Below are positions 1 to 6,058 of a stretch of 10,854 nucleotides of DNA, piece after piece. Within the stretch, counting starts at the first letter, position 1. The number at the start of each line of letters is the position of its first letter. The notes under the pieces were generated by a model. It ran no database searches and was not told where the DNA came from. It saw nothing but the letters and a program-made list of their open reading frames with translations. Position numbers and translations under genes: made by a program. The stretch lies in contig CAKKQI010000405.1 of the NCBI GenBank assembly GCA_919901895.1, positions 1-10,854 on the forward strand, in the 5' to 3' direction. Source of the DNA: Candidatus Brocadiaceae bacterium (GTDB lineage: Bacteria > Planctomycetota > MHYJ01 > JACQXL01 > CAKKQI01).

Positions 1-1
1 T

Positions 2-367
2 TTGTTAATGTTGGGATATGACCAGCCGGATTATCATAAAGAAACTGCTTTTAGTCCGGTCGGACTGGATTATAAAGGTTTGGTCGTAAGAGTTATTCTA
101 AGTGGCAGCGTTATTTTTTTATGTCATTTATGCTATGGAACAGGGTTATATCATTATTATCACAGTTTTTCCTTTGGTTTTGTATTCTGGCGTGCCTGGC
201 TAATTGCTTTCTATACTTCACTATTTGGCGCATTAATATTTGTTGTTTTGCAACTTCTTGAAAATTATATAACTGTCAAGAAAATCAGGCTGGAAAAAGA
301 CGAACTGACGCGGAGTCGTCGTCCTGTCTTATTTGATAAACCGAATCAATCTTATCTAGGCCGCTAG
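2..367 (+). CDS. mreD: MreD-like rod-shape membrane protein, C-terminal part (5' end outside window)
   Basis: The reading frame is open from the window edge and ends at TAG 365-367, so the gene is truncated at its 5' side and no start can be assigned. The visible part has a polar stretch, a hydrophobic helix (VVRVILSGSVIFLCHLCYG), a second helix (WLIAFYTSLFGALIFVVLQLL), and then a basic/acidic cytoplasmic tail ending in SYLGR. No catalytic motif is visible. Its identity rests mainly on position: it lies 16 nt upstream of a PBP2 gene followed by rodA, the usual mreB-mreC-mreD-mrdA-rodA order, and MreD is a small polytopic membrane protein poorly conserved in sequence. MreD acts in the inner membrane with MreC and MreB in the elongasome. 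Another small membrane protein of the cluster remains possible. Confidence 0.6.
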   Translation: MLMLGYDQPDYHKETAFSPVGLDYKGLVVRVILSGSVIFLCHLCYGTGLYHYYHSFSFGFVFWRAWLIAFYTSLFGALIFVVLQLLENYITVKKIRLEKDELTRSRRPVLFDKPNQSYLGR

Positions 368-369
368 CA

Positions 370-374
370 AAAGG
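370..374 (+). promoter_or_regulatory. Ribosome binding site of mrdA
   Basis: AAAGG lies 9 nt before ATG 384, in the short gap after the mreD-like stop. It supports the 384 start and contrasts with rodA downstream, which has no such site. Confidence 0.55.
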
Positions 375-383
375 TAAAATATC

Positions 384-2264
384 ATGAGCCAACGGCGTAT
401 TATCTTGTTAATCGTTTTGATTATCGGTTTACTCGGTATTCTGGAGGTCAGATTATTTTCGCTTCAGATGATTTCTGGTTCTTATTATCGCGAGCAGGCC
501 CAGAAACGAACCACCCGGATTGAATTAATACCGGCCTTGCGGGGTAAAATTAGAGATCGTCACGGCCGGCCGCTGGTTCAGGATACCATCAGTTTTGATC
601 TTTATCTGGTTCCCCGTGAGGTTGATGACCGGGTTAAACTTGTTAAAGACCTCTCGCTTCTTTTGAAAACAGAGCCGGCTAAAGTTGAATCGGAATTATT
701 AACCCTGGACCTTAAACTTAAAACTCTTGCCGAAAATAAAACGCCTTCCCAGATAAAAAAAATTACCCGGGAACACCAGCGTCAGATACACAAGATTTTT
801 TCTAATATTTCTTTTGAAGTAGCGTCTGAAATTGAATCGGCGTCCGATCGTTTTTCCGGAATAATTGTAAAAGAAAAAAAACAGCGCCGTTACCTTTATC
901 AGGACCTGGCCTGTCATACTGTCGGTTATATGAAACAGATGAATGAAACCGAATACCGCGATGCTCTGGCCGCCGATTATTTCAGAAAAGGACTGGTTGA
1001 TTCCATTGACGAATCTCTTTATCATATCCTACTGGAACGTGGTGAATTTATGGATGACCAGATTGGCGGAATTGGAGTGGAGAAAATTTGCAATGACTTG
1101 TTGAACGGCCGGCATGGTCTTAAACTGATTGAACGTGACCTGGTAAAAAAACAGCAAAGAGAATTAAACCGGATTGCGCCGGAACCGGGGGCAGACATAT
1201 TCCTTACTATTGATTTAACACTGCAAAAAGCAGTGGAAGATGCCCTGAAGAATAAAACCGGTTCAATTGTGGTAATGGATGTTAACAATGGTGAAATTTT
1301 AGCCCTGGCCAGCCATCCGGCTTTTGATCCGAATAAACTGCAACGGCCCGTGTTACAGGAAACCGTTAATTATATGAACGATCTCAAGTTGGCGCCCGGA
1401 TTAAACCGGGTCATCGGCGGGGCCTATCCCCTCGGTTCTATTTTCAAATTAATAACGGCCGTGGCCGCCCTGGAAGAACAAAAAATTACCACTGCGACTT
1501 CATTTAATTGTGACGGTTATTTTTCACGCAGTTCTAAATATTTTAAATGCTGGGTGGCTGAGTACCAGCGGGAACATGGAATGATGAATCTGGAAAACGG
1601 AATTCAGCATTCCTGTAATGTTTACTTTTTTAATATTGGTAAAAATACCGGCGTGGATGGAATTGGCAAATGGGCGCGGAATTTTGGCTTCGGTCAAACC
1701 AGCCGGATTGATTTAATCGGAGAAAAAGAAGGTTTGGTGCCGGACCAACCATATCATCTTGGACGACACAAAAAAAAATGGTACCTGGCTGATACTTTGA
1801 ATCTATCCATCGGACAGGGTGATTTAATGGTTACCCCGCTTCAGGTCTGCCGGATGATGGCGGCGGTTGCTAATAATGGCAGTCTGGTCCGTCCTCATGT
1901 GCTTAAAAATCAGGCCCAGCCCCGATCCAATCAGGGTCAGCCGCCGGTTGATAATTACCTTGAACGCAAAATTGATCTTTTGTCTCAAAGTCTTTCAGCG
2001 ATTAAAAAAGCGTTATATAAAGTTGTTCATGAATCAGGCGGTACGGCTCATGGACTTGGGCTGGACGATTTACCTGTGGCGGGAAAGACCAGTACGGCCC
2101 AAACCGGTTCCACCACGGCGCCGCATGCCTGGTTTGCCGGTTTTGCTCCTTATGATAACCCGCGGTTTGCTTTTGTGATAATGGTAGAAAAGGGCGGTAA
2201 AGGCAGCGCCGGTGCGGCCGTCCTGGCTCCGGAAATTATTACCCAAGCGCTTAATATTAAATAG
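384..2264 (+). CDS. mrdA: Penicillin-binding protein 2, elongation-specific peptidoglycan DD-transpeptidase
   Basis: Class B PBP that crosslinks peptidoglycan in the periplasm as RodA's partner during cell elongation. The 626-aa length is normal for PBP2. Residues 5-30 form the membrane anchor. The PBP dimer domain starts with RGKIRDRHGRPL near 53-64. The transpeptidase domain spans about 270-626, with the catalytic SxxK motif as SIFK (Ser352, Lys355), SxN as SCN (410-412), and the third motif as KTS (568-570, in AGKTSTAQTG) where the family usually has KTG. Two cysteines in CDGYF..KCW (376 and 389) match a conserved PBP2 feature. ATG 384 is preceded by AAAGG at good spacing. It lies 16 nt after the mreD-like stop, so co-transcription is likely. 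The third base of its TAG stop is also the first base of the inverted repeat that closes the next intergenic island. Identification is firm. Confidence 0.95.
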   Translation: MSQRRIILLIVLIIGLLGILEVRLFSLQMISGSYYREQAQKRTTRIELIPALRGKIRDRHGRPLVQDTISFDLYLVPREVDDRVKLVKDLSLLLKTEPAKVESELLTLDLKLKTLAENKTPSQIKKITREHQRQIHKIFSNISFEVASEIESASDRFSGIIVKEKKQRRYLYQDLACHTVGYMKQMNETEYRDALAADYFRKGLVDSIDESLYHILLERGEFMDDQIGGIGVEKICNDLLNGRHGLKLIERDLVKKQQRELNRIAPEPGADIFLTIDLTLQKAVEDALKNKTGSIVVMDVNNGEILALASHPAFDPNKLQRPVLQETVNYMNDLKLAPGLNRVIGGAYPLGSIFKLITAVAALEEQKITTATSFNCDGYFSRSSKYFKCWVAEYQREHGMMNLENGIQHSCNVYFFNIGKNTGVDGIGKWARNFGFGQTSRIDLIGEKEGLVPDQPYHLGRHKKKWYLADTLNLSIGQGDLMVTPLQVCRMMAAVANNGSLVRPHVLKNQAQPRSNQGQPPVDNYLERKIDLLSQSLSAIKKALYKVVHESGGTAHGLGLDDLPVAGKTSTAQTGSTTAPHAWFAGFAPYDNPRFAFVIMVEKGGKGSAGAAVLAPEIITQALNIK

Positions 2265-2491
2265 TAATTATTTAGCCTAATGAGATAGGGTAGTCCGTCT
2301 TAGGCGGAAAAGCCCTTGTCCCGCCAAGGCGGGAGTTAAAGCAAGGGCTTGAACCTACCCTTAGTCACCCCCCCTAGGCGGGGTTGGGCATAAAGCCCGA
2401 CGCTACCAGAAGGGGCTTCCCGCCCCGTCCCGCCGTGACGGGAGCGGAGGCGAGGCTCGCCCTAATGGGCGGCAGACGGCTAAATAATTAC
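2264..2491. repeat. Hairpin-rich island bounded by a perfect 14-bp inverted repeat (MITE-like candidate)
   Basis: GTAATTATTTAGCC (2264-2277) is the exact reverse complement of GGCTAAATAATTAC (2478-2491). These arms close a 228-bp element with no credible coding content that fills the mrdA-rodA gap. AATA flanks both sides (2260-2263 and 2492-2495), a possible 4-bp target duplication, although the flanks are A+T-rich. The interior is G+C-rich and made almost wholly of hairpins: 2294-2299/2303-2308, 2319-2325/2328-2334, 2367-2371/2380-2384, 2384-2389/2395-2400, 2412-2416/2422-2426, 2428-2432/2439-2443 and 2458-2462/2467-2471. The arms and stems are seen directly. Calling it a mobile, MITE-like or dispersed repeat is inference, since only one copy is visible here. 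Confidence 0.65.
2287..2361 (+). other. Nested multi-branch RNA/DNA fold within the mrdA-rodA island
   Basis: AGGGTAG (2287-2293) pairs with CTACCCT (2355-2361) as an outer stem. Inside it sit a short hairpin (2294-2299 with 2303-2308, one G-T pair) and a longer arm in which AGCCCTTG (2311-2318) pairs with CAAGGGCT (2342-2349), capped by TCCCGCC/GGCGGGA (2319-2325 with 2328-2334). This makes a three-way junction. It could slow transcription, protect or process the operon RNA, or simply be the core of a dispersed repeat. No run of T follows, so it is not a typical intrinsic terminator. Confidence 0.5.
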
Positions 2492-2502
2492 AATAAATAT
2501 AT

Positions 2503-3702
2503 ATGTCAGAAACTATTCCGGTTCGTTTAAATTGGCTGTTAATTCTTCCGGTTTTTTTACTGGTATTAATCGGCGTGCTGGCTATCTGGAGTGCCGGTGC
2601 GCCTTTCACTCAAAGGTTAATCAGTTCTTCGGCTGAGACAGCCGGAGAAAATATCGGCTCTTCTCCCACGGCCATATCAGTTGCCGCGCAAATTAAAAAT
2701 TTCTTAAAAATTCATGTCTTTAAGCAATTAATCTTTGCGGTTATCGGTTTAGTTGTTTTTATTTTTTTATTACGGATTAATTATTATGTCATCAAGGATT
2801 ATTCTTATTTGATTTATTTATTTATTTTAGGGTTATTGGTTCTGGTGATTATTATCGGGCGGGTGACGCATGGCGCCCAGCGTTGGATTCCTTTAGGTCC
2901 TTTTGCCCTCCAGCCGTCTGAATTTATGAAGATTGCTTTTGTCATGGCTCTGGCCCGTTTTATGATGTTTAAAGATAACGTTAAATACATGGCTTATTTT
3001 ATCGGGCCGGTTTTACTGACCGTCATCCCGATGGGCTTAATTTTTTTACAGCCGAATCTGGGAACAACGTTGATATTTTTGCCGACCTTAATTGTAATGC
3101 TTTTTGTCGCCGGCGCCCGCGTTAAACATATTCTTATTTTGATTTTTACCCTGTTGATATTGTTTTCAAGCGGTTATTTTTTTGTTTTGAAGGAATACCA
3201 GAAAGACCGGATTAAGGCCTTTGTAAATCCAACTCGGGCGCCCAGCAGTGAAGGGTTCCAGTTGATTCAATCATTGGTGGCGGTGGGGTCGGGTGGTTTT
3301 ATCGGACGGGGCTGGGGCAGCGGCGAGTCCGGCGCCACTCTTTTTGTACCGGAACGACATAATGACTTTGTCTTTACCACCATCAGTGAGGAATGGGGAT
3401 TTCTGGGCAGTTCTTTTGTGCTGGGATTATACCTGCTTTTTTTCCTGTCTGCTTTAGGCAGCGCTTACCAAACCCGCGAACCGTTTGGCCGGTTATTAAT
3501 TTCCGGACTGGTTACCTACCTATGTGTCCAAACTTTTATTAATATCGGAATGACCATTGGAATGGCTCCGATTACCGGTATCCCTTTGCCGTTTATCAGT
3601 TACGGCGGCTCGTCGTTGCTTTCATCATTTATCGCGGCGGGTTTAATTGTCAATGTCAGTTTAAAACAGATTCCCTCTTTCGCCCAGCGCGATTTTGAAT
3701 AA
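2503..3702 (+). CDS. rodA: RodA, SEDS-family peptidoglycan glycosyltransferase
   Basis: Polytopic membrane enzyme that polymerises glycan strands from lipid II as PBP2's partner in elongation. The 399 residues hold about ten hydrophobic segments. Family motifs run in order: GAQRW (124-128), LQPSE (136-140) with Lys143, QPNLGTT (183-189), PERHNDFVF (283-291) with the putative catalytic Asp288, and PLPFISYGGSS (361-371). The QPNLGT motif has Asn185 where E. coli RodA has Asp. Between the first two helices, about residues 33-66 form a long Ser/Ala/Thr-rich loop. RodA is preferred over FtsW because it follows mreD-mrdA and carries RodA-type PERHNDF. ATG 2503 has no Shine-Dalgarno sequence: the 25 nt before it are A+T-rich and include the right arm of the inverted repeat. 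Translation may therefore be leaderless-like, weak or structure-dependent. Confidence 0.93.
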   Translation: MSETIPVRLNWLLILPVFLLVLIGVLAIWSAGAPFTQRLISSSAETAGENIGSSPTAISVAAQIKNFLKIHVFKQLIFAVIGLVVFIFLLRINYYVIKDYSYLIYLFILGLLVLVIIIGRVTHGAQRWIPLGPFALQPSEFMKIAFVMALARFMMFKDNVKYMAYFIGPVLLTVIPMGLIFLQPNLGTTLIFLPTLIVMLFVAGARVKHILILIFTLLILFSSGYFFVLKEYQKDRIKAFVNPTRAPSSEGFQLIQSLVAVGSGGFIGRGWGSGESGATLFVPERHNDFVFTTISEEWGFLGSSFVLGLYLLFFLSALGSAYQTREPFGRLLISGLVTYLCVQTFINIGMTIGMAPITGIPLPFISYGGSSLLSSFIAAGLIVNVSLKQIPSFAQRDFE

Positions 3703-3715
3703 AGGAGATAATACG

Positions 3716-3788
3716 AATTATACATGAATAGTTGCTAATCTACCCAGATAAGCATCGGGGTAAAATTTGTGTTAATTCGTGTATAATT
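3716..3788. repeat. Short inverted-repeat element between rodA and the metallophosphatase gene
   Basis: AATTATACATGAAT (3716-3729) and ATTCGTGTATAATT (3775-3788) are inverted copies matching at 13 of 14 positions. They enclose a 45-bp interior that contains a further small stem, TACCC with GGGTA. The element begins 13 nt after the rodA stop and has no coding content. It resembles the mrdA-rodA island in plan (long arms plus an inner hairpin) but not in sequence. A T-rich tail typical of an intrinsic terminator is missing. Only one copy is present here, so calling it dispersed is a guess. Confidence 0.5.
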
Positions 3789-3807
3789 AGTGTCGATTTG
3801 TGTTAAT
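3765..3807 (+). repeat. Imperfect 31-nt-period direct repeat
   Basis: ATTTGTGTTAAT occurs exactly at 3765-3776 and again at 3796-3807, a period of 31 nt. The sequence between them (TTCGTG..TTAGTG) also looks like a degenerate repetition of the same word. The second copy ends 3 nt before ATG 3811 and so occupies the position of a ribosome binding site. It could be slippage-generated filler or a protein-binding site. Confidence 0.45.
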
Positions 3808-3810
3808 AAT

Positions 3811-4851
3811 ATGAAAAACCTTAAATATTTACTCATCCCGGTCGCGCTTATTATTTTTCTTTTACTTTTCTTGTGGTGGCCGGCGGTGAAGCGACAACCT
3901 CTCGATGTAACATCGGGGGATAAACTCCGTTCCGAGCAAATCGGGGCGACTAATAATATTCCGACTGTTCCATCACGTCCTATTCCGGAAATTAAATCTT
4001 CCTTTCCGTTTACTTTTGTTATTTTTGGTGATAGCCGTAAATCAGCGGCCGTGGAGGAAACCGTTTTAAAAAGGGTTGACCACGCCCGCCCGCATATTAT
4101 CAGGAAAATTGCCGAACAAAATCCTCTTTTTATAATTAATACCGGCGACCTGGTTTACCAGGGGTCCGATGAAGACGACTGGGTCGAGTTTGAACAACAA
4201 AACAAAATTTTTAAAGACCGAAATATCCCTTATTATCCGGTATTGGGTAATCATGAATATAAAGGACGCGATAAAAAAGCTCTGGCTAAGTACTTTCAGC
4301 GCTTTCCTCATCTTGATAATCAAAAATGGTATTCTTTTCAAAAAAACAACTGTTTTTTTGTTATGCTGGATTCTAATTTCGACGAACTTGAAGATGAAGA
4401 ACTAGACCGGCAAAAACAATGGCTGGCGGAAAAATTAAATCAGGCGGAACAGGACCAGGCGGTTGATTTTATTTTCGCCTGCTTCCATCATCCGCCGTTC
4501 ACCAATTCCAAAATGCATAAAGATAATAAAGGAGTGCGCGATCATTTTCTTCCTATCTTTGAAAAATCACTAAAATTAAAATTTGTTTTTAACGGGCATA
4601 TCCATTTATACGAGCGTTTTAAAGAAAAGCATATTAATTATATTGTCACCGGTGGCGGCGGAGCGCCTTTGATGAAATTGAAAAAAGAAGATCAACGCGA
4701 GTATCAGGACGAGTATAAAAAAGATGAACCGCGGGGAACTCATTTCTGCCTTCTGACCGTTTTGAATGATAAAATACAACTGAAAACGTTACATCTCGAC
4801 CCGGATAAACTTACCTGGGAAGATGGCGACTTTCTTGAGGTTCAAAGATGA
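3811..4851 (+). CDS. Membrane-anchored calcineurin-like metallophosphatase
   Basis: Likely exported, two-metal phosphoesterase of the calcineurin/purple acid phosphatase superfamily; the substrate is unknown. Counting from ATG 3811 (346 aa), residues 4-24 form a signal anchor followed by a Pro-rich linker. The catalytic domain has GDSR (Asp74), NTGDLVY (Asp113), GNHEY (Asn147, His148), FHHPP (His226/His227) and GHIHLYERF (His263, His265), the usual order of metal ligands. The first motif is GDSR, where many relatives have GDxH. TGGGGAPL follows near 281-288. A GTG at 3790 would add seven residues in frame, but MKNLKYLLIP is the more natural export start. Neither start has a Shine-Dalgarno sequence. 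It follows rodA, and its TGA overlaps the start of the small membrane protein, so an envelope role is plausible but inferred. Confidence 0.85.
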   Translation: MKNLKYLLIPVALIIFLLLFLWWPAVKRQPLDVTSGDKLRSEQIGATNNIPTVPSRPIPEIKSSFPFTFVIFGDSRKSAAVEETVLKRVDHARPHIIRKIAEQNPLFIINTGDLVYQGSDEDDWVEFEQQNKIFKDRNIPYYPVLGNHEYKGRDKKALAKYFQRFPHLDNQKWYSFQKNNCFFVMLDSNFDELEDEELDRQKQWLAEKLNQAEQDQAVDFIFACFHHPPFTNSKMHKDNKGVRDHFLPIFEKSLKLKFVFNGHIHLYERFKEKHINYIVTGGGGAPLMKLKKEDQREYQDEYKKDEPRGTHFCLLTVLNDKIQLKTLHLDPDKLTWEDGDFLEVQR

Positions 4852-5051
4852 AACAACTGAAAGTTATCTTATGGGTTTTTAGAGGTTTTTTCGTCGTTCT
4901 GGCTGGGTGGTGGGGTTTTGATTATTCTTTGAAATGGAATTCTTTTCAAAAGGCCTGGCCCATTATGGCTGTTTGGGGCGTCCTTTATTTTGTATTCAGC
5001 ATGATAAATATTATCTTAATTCACCAGTCGCAGCTCAGGCGCAAAAAATAA
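4848..5051 (+). CDS. Small two-helix membrane protein, unknown function
   Basis: A 67-aa protein starting at ATG 4848, whose ATGA overlaps the phosphatase TGA, so translation is probably coupled. GAGG lies 8 nt upstream inside the phosphatase gene. Two hydrophobic helices (about residues 5-22 and 36-59) flank a short polar loop, and the tail is strongly basic (QLRRKK), which suggests both ends lie in the cytoplasm. No family is recognised. The tight overlap suggests it works with, or is inserted alongside, the membrane-anchored phosphatase; that is inference. It is the last gene of the envelope cluster before a long non-coding gap and a change in base composition. Confidence 0.65.
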   Translation: MKQLKVILWVFRGFFVVLAGWWGFDYSLKWNSFQKAWPIMAVWGVLYFVFSMINIILIHQSQLRRKK

Positions 5052-5374
5052 AACTCTATCGGATAATTTCCACGTATCTAAATATATTAATTTGCAGGGG
5101 ATTTAAAGTCGCTTACCCTATCCCCACCCTTTTCTTACCACATTTACAAGCATATAATTATATTTAAAATAAGATTTAAGCGTGCCTGAATGTGGCAGAT
5201 ATATAGTTTCAGAAAACATCAAAAATTATTACAGCCATTCCTGACTAATGAAAAGGGCAGATATGCTTGTAGTCCATCTTAAAACCGCTCAAAGATGGGC
5301 AGTAGAATTTTCAGTCAAAGGTGGAGCGACAGAATAAGTCGTATAAGATTTTGTTATATATTTTAATTATTTAC

Positions 5375-5402
5375 TTGACAAAATATAATGTTATGTTATC
5401 CT
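5375..5402 (+). promoter_or_regulatory. Sigma-70-type promoter for the accessory operon
   Basis: TTGACA (5375-5380) matches the -35 consensus exactly. TATCCT (5397-5402) follows after 16 nt and matches four of six -10 bases. The surroundings are A+T-rich, and ATG 5425 lies 22 nt after the -10, leaving a very short leader. It likely drives the four genes to 7709. No transcript data are available. Confidence 0.65.
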
Positions 5403-5415
5403 ATTTATAAGATAA
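5396..5415 (+). promoter_or_regulatory. Possible operator overlapping the -10 region
   Basis: TTATC (5396-5400) and GATAA (5411-5415) are inverted copies ten bases apart, covering the -10 box and probable start site. The operon encodes an HTH protein, so this is a reasonable place for autorepression. The arms are short and the region is A+T-rich, so chance is not excluded. Confidence 0.25.
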
Positions 5416-5424
5416 GGACCGACT

Positions 5425-5646
5425 ATGAAAGATTTATTAAAAGGATTTGGGTATTTAGCGGCGAGTGTTGTGATTACAGGGAACATTATTTGTCATAATC
5501 CTGAAGAAGTAATTTTAGGTATTAGTTATCCTCAACATCCCCACGCAGGTGAAAGAATTCCTCAACCAGAGCGTGCCGTATTCACGTGTAATATCTCGGC
5601 TACTAATATGTCAGGTGTTTCATTATTTTATAACAATGGTTATTAG
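5425..5646 (+). CDS. Hypothetical 73-aa protein, first gene of the accessory operon
   Basis: The ATG at 5425 has AAGGA (5414-5418) six nt upstream and sits directly behind the consensus-like promoter, so the frame is probably translated. The N-terminus is amphipathic to hydrophobic (residues 5-22, GFGYLAASVVITGNIIC), compatible with one membrane helix or a weak signal sequence. The rest is polar, with a His/Pro-rich stretch (YPQHPHAGERIPQPER) and two cysteines, Cys23 and Cys55. No family is recognised. Its TAG ends two nt before the next ATG, so it is probably coupled to the YdjM-like gene and may be its small partner. Its function cannot be stated. Confidence 0.6.
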   Translation: MKDLLKGFGYLAASVVITGNIICHNPEEVILGISYPQHPHAGERIPQPERAVFTCNISATNMSGVSLFYNNGY

Positions 5647-5648
5647 GT

Positions 5649-6005
5649 ATGGCAAATACAGGTAGACATTTTCTATTAGGTGCAGGTTTGACTACGGGCG
5701 TTTATTTACTTTATAAATTAATTAAGAAAGAACCTGTTACATTTGGAGGTGTCGTTAAATCGGTAGCAGTAGGAGGAACTGCAGGAATCCTACCGGACCT
5801 GATTGAACCGGCGACTAATCCTAATCACAGACAATTCTTTCACAGTCTGGTTTTTTTAGGATTAACCATATATGGAAATAAACTGGTTAGGCAAGACAAG
5901 AATATCACACCCGAATTAAAAGAACTGTTTTCGTTGGCTTCTGCCGGAATGGGCAGTCATCTATTGGCGGACAGTTTAACACCTAAAGGACTTCCTTTAA
6001 TATAA
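5649..6005 (+). CDS. YdjM-like (DUF457) inner-membrane metal-dependent hydrolase, small form
   Basis: A 118-aa protein with the conserved histidine/aspartate pattern of the YdjM/DUF457 membrane hydrolases: His7 near the N-terminus, GILPDLIEP with Asp50, the pair in NHRQFFHS (His60, His65), and HLLADSLTPKG (His104, Asp108). Hydrophobic segments lie at about 8-22, 34-48, 66-76 and 95-108. The family is predicted to bind metal and act at the membrane; its true substrate is poorly known, and its members are often near mobile or damage-inducible genes. It starts two nt after the previous stop with only a short AGG upstream, so translation is probably coupled. It is shorter than E. coli YdjM but keeps all the signature residues. 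The family call is good; the biological role is unknown. Confidence 0.75.
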   Translation: MANTGRHFLLGAGLTTGVYLLYKLIKKEPVTFGGVVKSVAVGGTAGILPDLIEPATNPNHRQFFHSLVFLGLTIYGNKLVRQDKNITPELKELFSLASAGMGSHLLADSLTPKGLPLI

Positions 6006-6029
6006 CTTAATTAAACATGAGTAATCTAA

Positions 6030-6050
6030 CCTCTCATCAATAAAGGGAGG
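6030..6050 (+). promoter_or_regulatory. Strong ribosome binding site partly sequestered in a hairpin
   Basis: GGGAGG (6045-6050) lies 8 nt before ATG 6059 and is the strongest Shine-Dalgarno sequence in the window. CCTCT (6030-6034) can pair with GGAGG (6046-6050) across an 11-nt loop, one pair being G-U. This would mask the site and could tune expression of the HTH-peptidase gene relative to its neighbours. The stem is short, so an effect is uncertain. Confidence 0.35.
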
Positions 6051-6058
6051 ATAATAAT

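Larger units (their letters stand above)
5052..5424. other. Gene-free 373-base junction region
   Basis: No credible gene is visible on either strand. It holds a weak stem GGGGAT/ATCCCC (5097-5102 with 5120-5125) followed by a pyrimidine stretch that could serve as a poor terminator for the envelope cluster. It also holds a 9-bp direct repeat GGCAGATAT (5194-5202 and 5256-5264), a hairpin CCATCTT/AAGATGG (5274-5280 with 5292-5298), a small stem CGAC/GTCG (5327-5330 with 5338-5341), and a promoter-like sequence at its right end. It marks the change from the envelope cluster to the A+T-richer accessory genes and may contain decayed sequence. Confidence 0.5.

Noticed and set aside
699..1288. Two reverse-strand open frames of 108 and 88 codons inside mrdA
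   Set aside because: They lie wholly within a well-supported PBP2 gene and show no family-like sequence, so they are antisense shadows.
2264..2491. CRISPR array or riboswitch in the hairpin-rich gap
   Set aside because: The stems differ from each other, have no regular spacer spacing, and match no riboswitch core I can recognise.
2403..2609. Reverse-strand 68-codon frame across the mrdA-rodA island
   Set aside because: Its sequence is a translation of the hairpin repeats and the start of rodA, with no protein-like pattern.
4934..5167. A 77-codon forward frame overlapping the small membrane gene and the gap
   Set aside because: No ribosome site and irregular composition, and it mostly overlaps the better-supported 4848-5051 gene in another frame.
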